Positions 33,390 to 42,980 of a stretch of 64,000 nt of DNA are shown here, piece by piece. Position numbers and translations under genes: made by a program. Numbering within the stretch: the stretch's first letter is position 1; every line of letters starts with the position of its first letter. Below the pieces are notes generated by a model, which saw only the letters and a list, made by a program, of their open reading frames with translations, did no database searches and was not told where the DNA came from. The stretch lies in assembly GCF_027460265.1 (NCBI RefSeq), contig NZ_JAPZBC010000001.1, forward strand, positions 3,929,001 through 3,993,000, read 5' to 3'. Source of the DNA: Streptomyces sp. WMMC940 (lineage in GTDB: Bacteria; Actinomycetota; Actinomycetes; Streptomycetales; Streptomycetaceae).

Positions 33390-34435
33390 CGACTTATCTA
33401 CTGGTGGGCGCAGCAATAATGCTGATTGCGGGGGTAGTCCTGCAAGTATGGACCTTGTGTCCCGCCCGGGCTGGGTCGCAATATGCGCTACAACTCCCAG
33501 TTGTGTTGCTGTATGCCCTGTCAGGCGCCTCACTGCTTTTTACGCTCTTTCCTGATTCGGTTTCTGAAGGGCGCGCGATTGGTTTCAGGCTGGGTGGAGC
33601 TGCTGGCTTTGTCGGCTTTTTTGTTATCTGCTCGTTTGTATGGCTCGCTAAGACGCGAAGGATTGACTCCCTAGCTAAGAAGGTGACTGAGCTCGAAAAG
33701 GAAAATAAAGACATGTCCAGGCGACTTAGTGTCGCCGATAAGGGGCAAACTAAAGATGTGCTACCAGTTGCCCATGAGCGCGTTCTGCGTCAACTGCGCG
33801 AGGTGAAAAAATTCAAGGTTGGCTTCATGACTGGTGGCCTTTCTAGCGTTAATGGCATCGACGTGTGGGTGAACTCTGAGAACACTCGCATGGAAATGTC
33901 TCGGGTCACTGAACCAACAATTTCTGCCACGATTCGTTACTTGGGTTCGGTGAAAGACGAGGTCGGGCACGTGATTAGAGACATAGTCGCCGATGAGCTT
34001 AACGATCTTATGCGCGGTGCAACGCACGTGCCTGCTGGCCATGTCTTTACGACTACGGCGGGATGCATTGAGTACTCAAACGGCGCAAAGCGTGTGCTTC
34101 ACGTAGCTACTGTGGAGGGTGAGGCAGGACAGGGGTATAGGCCGGTCCGAGATATCGGTAACTGTGTAAGAAGCGTCCTGTCCGAGGTTGACCGTTTGAA
34201 CCAAAGTGGTGAGGAACTGCGATCGGCGGTGATTCCGCTATTTGGCACTGGTGGCGGCAACAGCGACTTGCCTCGCACCGCACTCGTTATGATCAAATCC
34301 TGTGTTGACTACCTACTAAACCACCGAGACTCAGAACTGCGGACTGTTTACCTGCTCGCCCACACAGGTGCTCACGTGGCTGCCTGTGAGGGCGCTCTTG
34401 AGGCAGAGACCCGCCTAGTCCCGCGGCGGGGCTAA
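33386..34435 (+). CDS. Membrane-anchored Macro-domain protein (Thoeris type II ThsA-like effector candidate)
   Basis: The 349-residue protein starts at TTG 33386 (RBS AAGGTG). Three membrane helices lie at ~4-22, 36-54 and 66-88, then a coiled coil (~91-118). Residues ~140-330 are a Macro domain: IDVWVNSENTRMEMSR (ADP-ribose-loop start), VGHVIRDIVADEL, THVPAGHVFTT, and the phosphate-binding loop IPLFGTGGGNSDLPR followed by LRTVYLLAHT. A TM-Macro architecture is that of type II Thoeris ThsA, where an ADP-ribose-derived signal opens the membrane module and stops growth. By that analogy it would sense the product of the upstream enzyme. Codon usage is foreign, like its partner. Confidence 0.82.
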   Translation: MTTYLLVGAAIMLIAGVVLQVWTLCPARAGSQYALQLPVVLLYALSGASLLFTLFPDSVSEGRAIGFRLGGAAGFVGFFVICSFVWLAKTRRIDSLAKKVTELEKENKDMSRRLSVADKGQTKDVLPVAHERVLRQLREVKKFKVGFMTGGLSSVNGIDVWVNSENTRMEMSRVTEPTISATIRYLGSVKDEVGHVIRDIVADELNDLMRGATHVPAGHVFTTTAGCIEYSNGAKRVLHVATVEGEAGQGYRPVRDIGNCVRSVLSEVDRLNQSGEELRSAVIPLFGTGGGNSDLPRTALVMIKSCVDYLLNHRDSELRTVYLLAHTGAHVAACEGALEAETRLVPRRG

Positions 34436-34445
34436 GGGCACTTGT

Positions 34446-34816
34446 GTGAGCGGACGACTACTGAGAGCGCCGCGCGCGGGGAGCGGAGCGAGCCGCCTTG
34501 ACTGGGAGGACAAGGGATACGCCTTCGCCTCGCCGACCGGCGGGCCGCTCAGTCCGAACACCGACTTCCACGTCTGGAAGCGACTGCTGCGGGACGCGGG
34601 AGTGCGAGACGGCCGGCTCCGTGACGCTCGCCACACAGCCGCGACCGTCCTGCTGATCCTCGGCGTCCGGACGTCGTGGTCGACGCGATCATGGGCTGGG
34701 AGCCCGGCGGAGCGGCACGTATGCGCGCTCGGTACATGCACGTCACCGGAACGATGCTGCTGAAGGTCGCCCAGCAAGTCGGCGATGCGCTCTGGGAGCT
34801 GCCGAAGACCAACTGA
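34446..34816 (+). pseudogene. Tyrosine-recombinase (phage integrase) C-terminal remnant
   Basis: The forward frame has LDWEDKGYAFASPTGGPLSP, NTDFHVWKRLLRDAGVRDGR and the catalytic box LRDARHTAATVLLILGV. A missing base in GTCCGG near 34666 shifts the frame; in the restored frame follow VVVDAIMGWEPGGAARMRAR and YMHVTGTMLLKVAQQVGDAL to the stop at 34814, including the active-site Tyr. The N-terminal two thirds are gone. It ends 80 bp from the tRNA-Ser, the normal place of an integrase in actinobacterial integrative elements. Confidence 0.85.
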
Positions 34817-34840
34817 GACGGAAACTGAGACGGGCAACGT

Positions 34841-34874
34841 CGAAGGGCCCCACCGCGAACGGTGGGGCCCTTCG
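34841..34874. terminator. 15-bp perfect hairpin between integrase remnant and tRNA-Ser
   Basis: CGAAGGGCCCCACCG (34841-34855) pairs with CGGTGGGGCCCTTCG (34860-34874) around a 4-nt loop. It serves the minus-strand tRNA and possibly the plus-strand integrase. Confidence 0.75.
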
Positions 34875-34889
34875 ACAAAGTGCCCGGTG

Positions 34890-34951
34890 AGGCACTGGCG
34901 GAGGATACGAGATTCGAACTCGTGAGGGGTTGCCCCCAACACGCTTTCCAA
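34890..34951 (-). repeat. Right attachment repeat (62 bp inside the intact tRNA-Ser)
   Basis: Perfectly identical to 30326-30387. The intact tRNA is at this end, so the element brought the 3' half that restores the gene. Confidence 0.9.
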
Positions 34952-34983
34952 GCGTGCGCCCTAGGCCTCTAGGCGAATCCTCC
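34896..34983 (-). tRNA. tRNA-Ser (anticodon GGA), integration target
   Basis: The minus strand gives acceptor GGAGGAT / ATCCTCC, D arm GCCTAGAGGCC, anticodon stem CACGC/GCGTG with loop TTGGAAA (GGA), a long variable arm (TTGGGGGCAACCCC) and T arm CGAGTTCGAATCTCG. CCA is encoded at 34896-34898. Confidence 0.95.
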
Positions 34984-35057
34984 GCCGGAAACATTACATG
35001 ACGCGGAGGAGTGCTCGCGAACTCGTTCCCCGCCCCCACCATCGGGTAGTCTGTGCG

Positions 35058-35147
35058 CAGCCCCTCACGTGGCGCTATCTGACTGAACTCCCCCAGGGCC
35101 GGAAGGCAGCAAGGGTAGGTCGGCTCTGGCGGGTGCGTGGGGGGCCC
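35058..35147 (+). ncRNA. ffs: Signal recognition particle 4.5S RNA
   Basis: The forward strand holds the universal SRP tip CAGGGCCGGAAGGCAGCAAG-GGTA (35094-35117) with flanking arms that pair: GCCCCTCACG near 35060 with the GCGTGGGGGGC near 35135, and GGCTCTGG opposite CCCAGGGCC. The position just before dnaX is as in other Streptomyces. Ends are estimated from pairing. Confidence 0.9.
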
Positions 35148-35308
35148 TTGCGTTCTGCGGGTCGGGGTCGGCTCGGCGTCCGGATCCCGGTCCGGCGGTG
35201 CGGTCGCGGATCCTACGAGCCCGGCCGACCCCAGCGTCCCGCTGACCCGGAGGCCCGGTTCCCCAGCGGCCGCCGTGATTGTCGGTGCGCCCCGATAACC
35301 TCGTATGC

Positions 35309-37567
35309 GTGTCGTCCCTTGCGCTGTACCGCCGCTACCGACCCGAGTCCTTCGCCGAGGTCATCGGGCAGGAGCATGTCACCGACCCGCTGCAGCAGGC
35401 GCTGCGGAACAACCGGGTCAATCACGCGTACCTGTTCAGCGGGCCGCGCGGATGCGGAAAAACGACCAGTGCCCGCATCCTCGCGCGGTGTCTGAACTGT
35501 GAGCAGGGCCCCACCCCCGCCCCCTGCGGCGAGTGCCAGTCCTGCCGGGACCTCGCGCGCAACGGGCCCGGGTCGATCGACGTCATCGAGATCGACGCCG
35601 CGTCGCACGGTGGTGTGGACGACGCCCGCGAGCTGCGGGAGAAGGCCTTCTTCGGGCCCGCGTCCAGCCGGTACAAGATCTACATCATCGACGAGGCCCA
35701 CATGGTCACCTCGGCGGGCTTCAACGCCCTGCTGAAGGTGGTCGAGGAGCCGCCGGAGCACCTCAAGTTCATCTTCGCGACGACCGAGCCCGAAAAGGTC
35801 ATCGGGACGATCCGGTCGCGCACCCACCACTATCCGTTCCGCCTCGTGCCGCCCGGGACCCTCAGGGAGTATCTGGGCGAGGTGTGCGGCAGGGAGCGGA
35901 TCCCCGTCGAGGACGGGGTCCTCCCCCTGGTCGTGCGGGCCGGGGCTGGTTCGGTGCGCGACTCGATGTCGGTCATGGACCAGCTGCTGGCCGGAGCCGC
36001 GGACGACGGTGTGACGTACGCCATGGCGACGTCCCTCCTGGGGTACACCGACGGATCGCTGCTGGACTCGGTCGTGGACGCCTTCGCGTCGGGCGACGGC
36101 GCCGCGGCGTTCGAGGTCGTTGACCGGGTGATCGAGGGCGGCAACGACCCGCGCCGTTTCGTCGCGGATCTGCTGGAGCGGTTGCGGGACCTGGTGATCC
36201 TCGCCGCGGTGCCGGACGCGGCCGAGAAGGGGCTCGTCGATGGCCCGGCGGACGTGGTCGAACGGATGCAGGCGCAGGCCCAGGTGTTCGGGTCCGCCGA
36301 GCTCAGCCGAGCCGCCGACCTGGTCAACACCGGGCTGACGGAGATGCGGGGAGCCACCTCGCCCCGGCTGCAGCTGGAGCTGATCTGCGCCCGGGTGCTG
36401 CTGCCTGCGGCCTTCGACGACGAGCGGTCCCTGCAGGCCAGGCTCGACCGGCTGGAGCGCGGCGCCACCGCGTTTACGGCGCAGGGATCCGGGCCGGCGA
36501 TGGGCTACGTACCGGGTCCGGAGGCGCACGCGCCGATGGTTCCGGGTGGTGGTCCCGCCGCCGCGCGTGCGGCGGTACGGGGCGGAGGAGCGGCATCCGA
36601 CCAGGCCCAGCCGCAAGCGGCCCCGCCGCAGCCCGAGCCGGCCCCGCCGCAGCCCGCCCGGCAGCCCGTGGAGACGGAGCCCGCCGGGTCCGCGGTCCCG
36701 CAGTCCCGGACGGATCCGTCCCCGGCCCCCGCCGAGGAGTCCACCGCGCCGCGCCCCGGCGCGTGGCCGGGTGCCGCGGCGCCCGGCTCCGGTGGTGGTG
36801 CCGCACGTCCGGGCGCCTGGCCCTCGGCCGCCGCGCCCGGCCATGGCGCCCGTCCTCCGGCGGCCCCCGCCCCCGCGTCTGCTGCTCCCGCGCAGTCGCA
36901 ACCGGTCGCGCCCGCCGCGGCCCAGGGAGCCGCCCAGGTGCGCAGCATGTGGCCGGACATCCTGGAGGTGGTGAAGACCCGCCGCCGCTTCACCTGGATC
37001 CTTCTCAGCCAGAACGCCCAGGTGGCAGGCTTCGACGGCACCACCCTCCAACTCGGTTTCATCAACGCCGGAGCACGTGACAACTTCGCGAGCAGCGGCA
37101 GCGAGGACGTGCTGAGGCAGGCGCTGGCCGAACGGTTCAACGTCCAGTGGAAGATCGAGGCGATCATCGACCCGTCGGGCGGTGCGGGGCAGCCCCCGCC
37201 CGGCCCGGGCGGATCGTCCGGCGGCGGTTACGGGGGGTACGGCGGCCGGCCCGCCCAGTCCCCGCCCGCCTCCGCCGCGCCCGCACCTCAGCCTTCGCAG
37301 GCGCCGAGGCCGCCCCAGCAGCCTGCGGCGCCCTCCCCACGGCCGCCGGGCGGGGGAGGCGGTCCTGCCCCGCAGCAGGGCCCGTCCGCTGCGGAGTCGG
37401 CAGGGGCCGGGGCTCCGCAGGCCCCGCCGCCGCAGCAGCCCGTCGCGATCGAGGACGACATCCCGGAAGAGGACGATCCGGATCTCGTGGACTCGGCCCT
37501 GTCCGGTCACGACCTCATCGTGCGGGAGCTCGGCGCCACCGTTGTGGAGGAATACACAAACGAATAG
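35309..37567 (+). CDS. dnaX: DNA polymerase III subunits gamma and tau
   Basis: The 752-residue clamp-loader ATPase starts [20 protein letters not shown]. Walker A is [10 protein letters not shown], the zinc site is [16 protein letters not shown], Walker [11 protein letters not shown] and the arginine-finger segment [14 protein letters not shown]. Residues ~390-540 and the C-terminus are Pro/Ala/Gln linkers around a tau-like region ([20 protein letters not shown]). GTG 35309 follows TAACCT (35296-35301) by 7 nt, suggesting a leaderless mRNA. No slippery frameshift signal was noticed. Confidence 0.96.
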   Translation: MSSLALYRRYRPESFAEVIGQEHVTDPLQQALRNNRVNHAYLFSGPRGCGKTTSARILARCLNCEQGPTPAPCGECQSCRDLARNGPGSIDVIEIDAASHGGVDDARELREKAFFGPASSRYKIYIIDEAHMVTSAGFNALLKVVEEPPEHLKFIFATTEPEKVIGTIRSRTHHYPFRLVPPGTLREYLGEVCGRERIPVEDGVLPLVVRAGAGSVRDSMSVMDQLLAGAADDGVTYAMATSLLGYTDGSLLDSVVDAFASGDGAAAFEVVDRVIEGGNDPRRFVADLLERLRDLVILAAVPDAAEKGLVDGPADVVERMQAQAQVFGSAELSRAADLVNTGLTEMRGATSPRLQLELICARVLLPAAFDDERSLQARLDRLERGATAFTAQGSGPAMGYVPGPEAHAPMVPGGGPAAARAAVRGGGAASDQAQPQAAPPQPEPAPPQPARQPVETEPAGSAVPQSRTDPSPAPAEESTAPRPGAWPGAAAPGSGGGAARPGAWPSAAAPGHGARPPAAPAPASAAPAQSQPVAPAAAQGAAQVRSMWPDILEVVKTRRRFTWILLSQNAQVAGFDGTTLQLGFINAGARDNFASSGSEDVLRQALAERFNVQWKIEAIIDPSGGAGQPPPGPGGSSGGGYGGYGGRPAQSPPASAAPAPQPSQAPRPPQQPAAPSPRPPGGGGGPAPQQGPSAAESAGAGAPQAPPPQQPVAIEDDIPEEDDPDLVDSALSGHDLIVRELGATVVEEYTNE

Positions 37568-37628
37568 GCGGGGCCGCTTCGGTGGCCCGCACAAGGTCAG
37601 CGGTGGCGGGCGGGCTACCCTGGCTGCC

Positions 37629-38882
37629 GTGAAGGTCCTCGTCATCGGCGGCGGCGCCCGCGAACACGCCCTGTGCCGCGCTCTCTCCCTCGACCCCGAC
37701 GTGTCCGCTCTGCACTGCGCGCCCGGCAATGCCGGCATCGCGGACGTCGCCGAGCTGCACGCGGTGGACGCCCTCGACGGCGACGCCGTCGCCGCACTCG
37801 CCGGCCGTCTCGAGGCCGATCTGGTCGTCGTCGGCCCCGAGGCGCCGCTCGTCGCCGGTGTCGCCGACGCCGTAAGAGCCGCGGGCATCCCCTGCTTCGG
37901 CCCCTCCCGTGAGGCGGCCCGGCTCGAGGGCTCCAAGGCCTTCGCCAAGGAAGTGATGGCCGCGGCGAACGTCCCCACGGCGCGCAGCTACGTCTGCACC
38001 ACCCCGGATGAGGTCGACGAGGCCCTGGACGCCTTCGGCGCGCCGTACGTCGTCAAGGACGACGGGCTCGCCGCGGGCAAGGGCGTGGTCGTGACCGCCG
38101 ATCTGGAGCGGGCCCGGGAGCACGCGCTGGCCTGCGGCCGCGTGGTCATCGAGGAGTACCTGGACGGACCCGAGGTCTCGCTCTTCGCCGTCACCGACGG
38201 CGAGACGGTTCTCCCGCTCCAGCCGGCGCAGGACTTCAAGCGCGCGCTGGACGGTGACGAGGGGCCGAACACGGGCGGCATGGGCGCGTACTCGCCACTT
38301 CCGTGGGCCGATCCGAAGCTGGTCGACGAGGTCATGGAGACCGTGCTCCAGCCCACCGTGGACGAGCTCCGCCGCCGTGGCACACCGTTCGCCGGCCTGC
38401 TGTACGCGGGTCTCGCGATCACCAGCCGCGGCGTGCGCGTGATCGAGTTCAACGCCCGCTTCGGCGACCCCGAGACCCAGGTGGTGCTCGCCAGGCTCAA
38501 GACCCCGCTCGCGGGCGTCCTCCTGCACGCGGCCCGCGGCACCCTCGCCGACGAGGCGCCGCTGACCTGGCGCGGCGACGCCGCCGTGACCGTCGTCATC
38601 GCCTCCCACAACTACCCGGCAACGCCCCGCACCGGCGACCCGATCGGCGGGCTCGACGAGGTCGCGGTGCAGGACGCGCCGCACGCGTACGTCCTGCACG
38701 CCGGGACCAGGCGGGAGGGCGACGCGATCGTCAGCGCCGGCGGCCGGGTGCTGTCGGTGACCGCGACCGGCGGGGACCTGACCGAGGCCCGCGAGCGCGC
38801 GTACGCCGCGGTGGAGCGCATCCACCTGGACGGTTCGCACCATCGCAGGGACATCGCCGAGAAGGCGGCGTCCCGCCCCTGA
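37629..38882 (+). CDS. purD: Phosphoribosylamine-glycine ligase
   Basis: The 417-residue ATP-grasp enzyme makes GAR in purine synthesis. Seen are [33 protein letters not shown]-grasp [30 protein letters not shown], the signature [10 protein letters not shown] and metal site [15 protein letters not shown] 37629 lies 7 nt after TACCCT (37616-37621), again leaderless-like. Other pur genes follow at intervals rather than as one operon. Confidence 0.97.
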   Translation: MKVLVIGGGAREHALCRALSLDPDVSALHCAPGNAGIADVAELHAVDALDGDAVAALAGRLEADLVVVGPEAPLVAGVADAVRAAGIPCFGPSREAARLEGSKAFAKEVMAAANVPTARSYVCTTPDEVDEALDAFGAPYVVKDDGLAAGKGVVVTADLERAREHALACGRVVIEEYLDGPEVSLFAVTDGETVLPLQPAQDFKRALDGDEGPNTGGMGAYSPLPWADPKLVDEVMETVLQPTVDELRRRGTPFAGLLYAGLAITSRGVRVIEFNARFGDPETQVVLARLKTPLAGVLLHAARGTLADEAPLTWRGDAAVTVVIASHNYPATPRTGDPIGGLDEVAVQDAPHAYVLHAGTRREGDAIVSAGGRVLSVTATGGDLTEARERAYAAVERIHLDGSHHRRDIAEKAASRP

Positions 38883-39438
38883 GGCCCGTCGGGTTCCACC
38901 GCTCACCGGGCCCATCCGCCCACCGCCCGTCCGGCGCCCACCCGTCGGGTTCCACCGCCCACCGCGCGGCCCCGCCCACCGGGCTCCACCGCAGACGGGC
39001 GGGGGCGAGTCGCTTCTGCCGCGGCGGCCGCTCCCCGGTCCGGTGGCGCTTCCCCCGCCCGCTCTTCCTCAGGAGGCCCGGGAGCGGGTCACGCCGGCCC
39101 GCTCGTGGCGGGTCCGGACCCGTCCGGCCCACCGCCCCTGCCGGCCTGTTCGTCCGACCGCCGCGCGGCCGTCCCCCAGGGGGCGGTGCCCGGACCCGGG
39201 TACGGCGGCAGCCCGCCCGTTCGGCGAGGTCCGGGGGTCTGCAAGGCCCTGGTCACAATGTCAGCAGCTTTGCCCAAAGGCATTCCATCGAGTGACCGCT
39301 GCCCCATCCGGATGACGGCCGGGAAAGGCCCAACTAGGGTGCGGCGCAAGCGTTCCGGCACTTGGCCCACCGACATTGCGATGTCCGTGACGGGTGCCAC
39401 AGTGGGGGAGTGAGCAACGCCGCCGAAGGGCAGAGGGG
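38883..39438. other. Intergenic stretch after purD with short repeats, no gene
   Basis: The first half is Pro-codon-like C-rich filler; GTCGGGTTCCACCGC occurs at ~38887 and ~38947. No protein family is visible in any frame. The last ~150 bp is less GC-rich (CCACCGACATTGCGATGTCCG, in two pieces) and probably carries the promoter of the next gene. Confidence 0.45.
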
Positions 39439-41178
39439 GTGAGTCCGGCCGTGTCCGGAACCGTCGTCGGTGAGGAGGCGGGCGCGCTGACCGCGCGTTC
39501 CCGTGCCCTCGCCGTGCTGCGGGTGCGCAGCAGGGCGCTGGCCCTGGTGCTGCTGCCCGCCGCCGTCGCCGTCGTGCTGTTCGTCGGCGGGGTCACCGGC
39601 CGGATCGGCGGTGGCCGCTGGGACCTCGCGCGCTGGGTGGTCACCTCCGCCGCCGTCCTCGTTCTGCTGGCCGCCGCCGTGGTCGCCGCCGTCATAGCGC
39701 GGGCCAGGCCCGCCGTCAGCCCGACGGTGCCGCTGGCCCCGGCCGCGGCCCCCGATCTGTACCGGCTGGTGGAGGACCTGGCCGAACGGATGGACGTGCC
39801 CGCGCCGTCGGCCGTGGCCCTCACCCCCGACTGCGACAGCTGGCTGGAGGACCGTACGCACCGGGCGCACGGCCCTCGCCGCGCGCCCCGGACCACGTCC
39901 CGGGACGGCGCACCCGTCCTGGTCATCGGCTCCCCGTTCCTGTGGTGGATGCGGGTCGCGGAGCTCCGCGCCGTGCTCGCGCCGGTCGTCGCCGGCACGG
40001 GCCCGTCGGCGCATCCCGACATAGCCGCTGCCCGTCGGTTCGTGCGCGGCCTGGACGCCGCGGCCGGGCTCGCGGCCCGTCCCGGGCTCGGGCCGGTGCG
40101 AAGGCTCGCCTGCGGGGCCGTGGGGCGGGTCGCCCGGGTTCTGCTGCGCGGCTGCCGCGGTCATGCCGCGGAGATGGAGCGCGGAGTCGCCGCGGCCGCC
40201 TCCGAGCGTGCCCAGGCCGTGGACTACGGGCTGAGGATCGTGGCGCAGGAACAGGTCGGCCTCGCGTACGCGGGATGGGACCGTCTGCTGACCCGCGTGG
40301 CGCTGCCCGCCTGGCGGATGGGGCGGTGGCCGAGCCGCCTCGACGCGGGAGTCGTCTCGGCGCTCACCGAGCTCTCCCGCCGCGACCGGCTGGCGGAGGG
40401 CTTCGCCTCCCGGCTCGGGGAGCGCCCCGCCTGCGATCTGCTGGAGGAGCCGGGGGCGGTCGACGAGGCCGCGTCCCTGTTGGCCGCCAGGCTTTTCCAC
40501 GGCGGGCCCTCCGAGATCGGGCCGGACTGGTCGCCGGTGGACTGGCAGCAGTATCCGGAAGAGGTCGTCGACCGGAAGTGGCGCACGGAGGCCGCCCGGC
40601 TGCACCGGGTCCTCGACGCGATGGGCGTGCGGCCGTCCGCGGGTGTTCCCGCGGGCCCCACGCTGGCCCGCGTGATGGAGCACCTCGCCGGCCGCTCCGG
40701 GGCGGCGCCCGAGCCGCCGGCCGACGCCCCGGCCCAGGTCCCGCCCGTGCCCGGGGCGCCGGGCACCGACGGGCCCGGCGCGGTGCTCGCCGCCGGGATC
40801 AGCGCCGACGTGGCCCGTGAGGAGGCCGCGCGCGAGCGTTCGACCGCACCGCCGCGGGCCGCGGACCGCACGGGCGACGCCCCGGATCCCTGGGGCAACG
40901 ACCCGCTGCCCCTCGTCCCCCTCCAACCGCCGCGCACCCCGCGGGAGCTGCTCGCCGACCATGTGACGGCCATGGTGTGCTGCGCGGCCGTGGACACCGC
41001 CGGCGCCGCCCCGGGCATGGACTGGCTGGACGGACCGGCCCTGCTCATCAACGGTGAGCGCCGTGCGGACCTGGGTACCCGGGTGCTCAGTCTGGTCGAG
41101 GACGGGGACCCGGAGCCGCTGCGTTCCTGGCTGGCGACGGCGGGCGTGCGTGCTGAGAAGCCGGTCCGTCTGGTGTGA
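39439..41178 (+). CDS. Membrane protein with degenerate M48-peptidase-like domain
   Basis: The 579-residue protein (GTG 39439) has two membrane helices (~31-52, ~63-88) and then a domain that follows the M48 layout: DLYRLVEDLAERMDVPAPSA, VLVIGSPFLWWMRVAELRAV-LAPVVAGTG. Where M48 enzymes have HExxH there is APVVAGTG, so the zinc motif is missing and it should not be a protease. The remainder is helical with a Pro-rich linker (~425-520) and a conserved end (TMVCCAAVD-like VTAMVCCAAVDTAG). Function unknown; a scaffold or regulator of membrane proteolysis is possible. Confidence 0.7.
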   Translation: MSPAVSGTVVGEEAGALTARSRALAVLRVRSRALALVLLPAAVAVVLFVGGVTGRIGGGRWDLARWVVTSAAVLVLLAAAVVAAVIARARPAVSPTVPLAPAAAPDLYRLVEDLAERMDVPAPSAVALTPDCDSWLEDRTHRAHGPRRAPRTTSRDGAPVLVIGSPFLWWMRVAELRAVLAPVVAGTGPSAHPDIAAARRFVRGLDAAAGLAARPGLGPVRRLACGAVGRVARVLLRGCRGHAAEMERGVAAAASERAQAVDYGLRIVAQEQVGLAYAGWDRLLTRVALPAWRMGRWPSRLDAGVVSALTELSRRDRLAEGFASRLGERPACDLLEEPGAVDEAASLLAARLFHGGPSEIGPDWSPVDWQQYPEEVVDRKWRTEAARLHRVLDAMGVRPSAGVPAGPTLARVMEHLAGRSGAAPEPPADAPAQVPPVPGAPGTDGPGAVLAAGISADVAREEAARERSTAPPRAADRTGDAPDPWGNDPLPLVPLQPPRTPRELLADHVTAMVCCAAVDTAGAAPGMDWLDGPALLINGERRADLGTRVLSLVEDGDPEPLRSWLATAGVRAEKPVRLV

Positions 41179-41344
41179 GGGGAGCCCCGGACGGTTTCCG
41201 CCACCCCAGGCCGGAATGTTGCGTTCCGTTCACGTCAATTCACGACGAACGGTGACGGTGTGCGTGCGTTATGTGATGTGCTGGGACCGGCGCTGACGGT
41301 CAGCGCGCCGGGACCGGTCTCAGGGGACGAGGGAGGGGCGCACG

Positions 41345-42829
41345 ATGGGGGCGGAGGACATCCGTGGGGCCGAGCCGATCCGGCGCTGGGAATCGGGTGC
41401 CCTCGCCCATGCCGTCACGGATCCGTTCGGGCAGGGCCCGCTGCCCTGGCTGCGCGGCAGCGAGCACTACTTCGACGACACCGGCCAGGTCGTGCCCTGG
41501 TACGCGGACCCGGACGCGGCCGCGGGCCGCGGGCGCTCACGCGGCCTGCGCACCGCCGACGACGTGCACCGCCAGATCAAGGGCTTCGCGTCCAACGGCG
41601 CGGTCGCCCCCGGCGAGGCGATCGACTTCCACATCACGGTCGACCCGCCCCAGCGCTTCTCGGTCGACGTGTACCGCATCGGCCACTACGGCGGTGACGG
41701 CGCCTCCAAGATCATCACCAGCCCCCGTCTCGCCGGGATCGTCCAGCCGCCGCCGCTCGCCGCCGACCGCACGGTCTCCTGCCACCACTGGTGGCTCTCC
41801 TGGCGGCTGCAGGTGCCGTCGTTCTGGTCCGTCGGCGCCCACGTCGCCGTCCTCACCACCGAGGACGGCTACCGCTCGCACATCCCCTTCACGGTCCGCG
41901 ACAGCCGCCCCGCGGATCTGCTGCTGCTCATGCCCGACATCACATGGCAGGCGTACAACCTCTACCCGGAGGACGGGCGGACCGGAGCCAGCCTCTACCA
42001 CGCCTGGGACGAGCACGGCCGGCTGCTCGGGGAGAACGACGCCGCGGTCACGGTCTCCTTCGACCGCCCCTACGCCGGGGCCGGCCTCCCGCTGCACGTC
42101 GGGCATGCGTACGACTTCATCCGGTGGGCCGAGCGGTACGGCTACGACCTCGCGTACGCCGACACCCGTGATCTGCACGCCGGGCGGATCGACCCGACCC
42201 GCTACCGCGGACTGGTCTTCCCCGGCCACGACGAGTACTGGTCGGCGCCCATGCGCCGGACCGCCGAGCTGGCCCGCGAGCACGGCACGTCCCTCGTGTT
42301 CCTGTCGGCCAACACCATGTACTGGCAGGTGGAGCTCGGCCCCTCCCCGTCCGGCGTCGCCGACCGGCTGCTGACCTGCCGCAAGCGACGCGGCCCCGGT
42401 CGCTCCGCCCTCTGGCGCGAGATCGACCGCGCCGAGCAGCAACTGCTCGGCATCCAGTACGCGGGTCGGGTGCCCGAGCCCCACCCGATGGTGGTGCGCA
42501 ACGCCGGCCACTGGCTGTGGGAGGCGACGGGCGCCGGGGACGGCGACGAGATCCCCGGACTGGTCGCGGGGGAGGCCGACCGCTACTTCCCCCGGGCACC
42601 GCTCCCCGAGCACGAGGGCCGGATCCTGCTGGCCCACTCCCCGTACACCGACGGCGACGGCGCCATCCGCCATCACGAGACCTCGCTCTACAGGGCCCCG
42701 TCCGGCGCGCTCGTCTTCGCCTCCGGCACCTTCGCCTGGTCGCCGGCCCTGGACCGGCCGGGCCACGTGGACGAGCGGATCCAGCGCGCCACCGCCAACC
42801 TCCTCGACCGGATCTGCAAACGCGACTGA
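41345..42829 (+). CDS. N,N-dimethylformamidase beta-subunit-like protein
   Basis: The 494-residue protein contains the DMFase large-subunit pattern: IKGFASNGAVAPGEAIDFHI, FSVDVYRIGHYGGDGASKII, TWQAYNLYPEDGRTGASLYH, GHAYDFIRWAERYGYDLAYA, and FPGHDEYWSAPMRRTAELAR with FLSANTMYWQ. In the true enzyme the iron site is formed by Tyr-Glu-Tyr; here several Tyr/Glu positions seem kept but equivalence cannot be proved by eye. No signal peptide. Substrate unknown. Confidence 0.85.
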   Translation: MGAEDIRGAEPIRRWESGALAHAVTDPFGQGPLPWLRGSEHYFDDTGQVVPWYADPDAAAGRGRSRGLRTADDVHRQIKGFASNGAVAPGEAIDFHITVDPPQRFSVDVYRIGHYGGDGASKIITSPRLAGIVQPPPLAADRTVSCHHWWLSWRLQVPSFWSVGAHVAVLTTEDGYRSHIPFTVRDSRPADLLLLMPDITWQAYNLYPEDGRTGASLYHAWDEHGRLLGENDAAVTVSFDRPYAGAGLPLHVGHAYDFIRWAERYGYDLAYADTRDLHAGRIDPTRYRGLVFPGHDEYWSAPMRRTAELAREHGTSLVFLSANTMYWQVELGPSPSGVADRLLTCRKRRGPGRSALWREIDRAEQQLLGIQYAGRVPEPHPMVVRNAGHWLWEATGAGDGDEIPGLVAGEADRYFPRAPLPEHEGRILLAHSPYTDGDGAIRHHETSLYRAPSGALVFASGTFAWSPALDRPGHVDERIQRATANLLDRICKRD

Positions 42830-42980
42830 GTCCCCGGCCGCGCCCCGGGCCGCGTCCCTCCGGAACCGCCGGGGAGGGGGGAGTCCCCCACGGAGTGGAC
42901 GGACGGACCCTCCGGCCCGCCGCGGTCCCCGGGTGGGGGAGAATCGGAAGCGCTCCTGGATCAACCTACGCGGAGGAACC

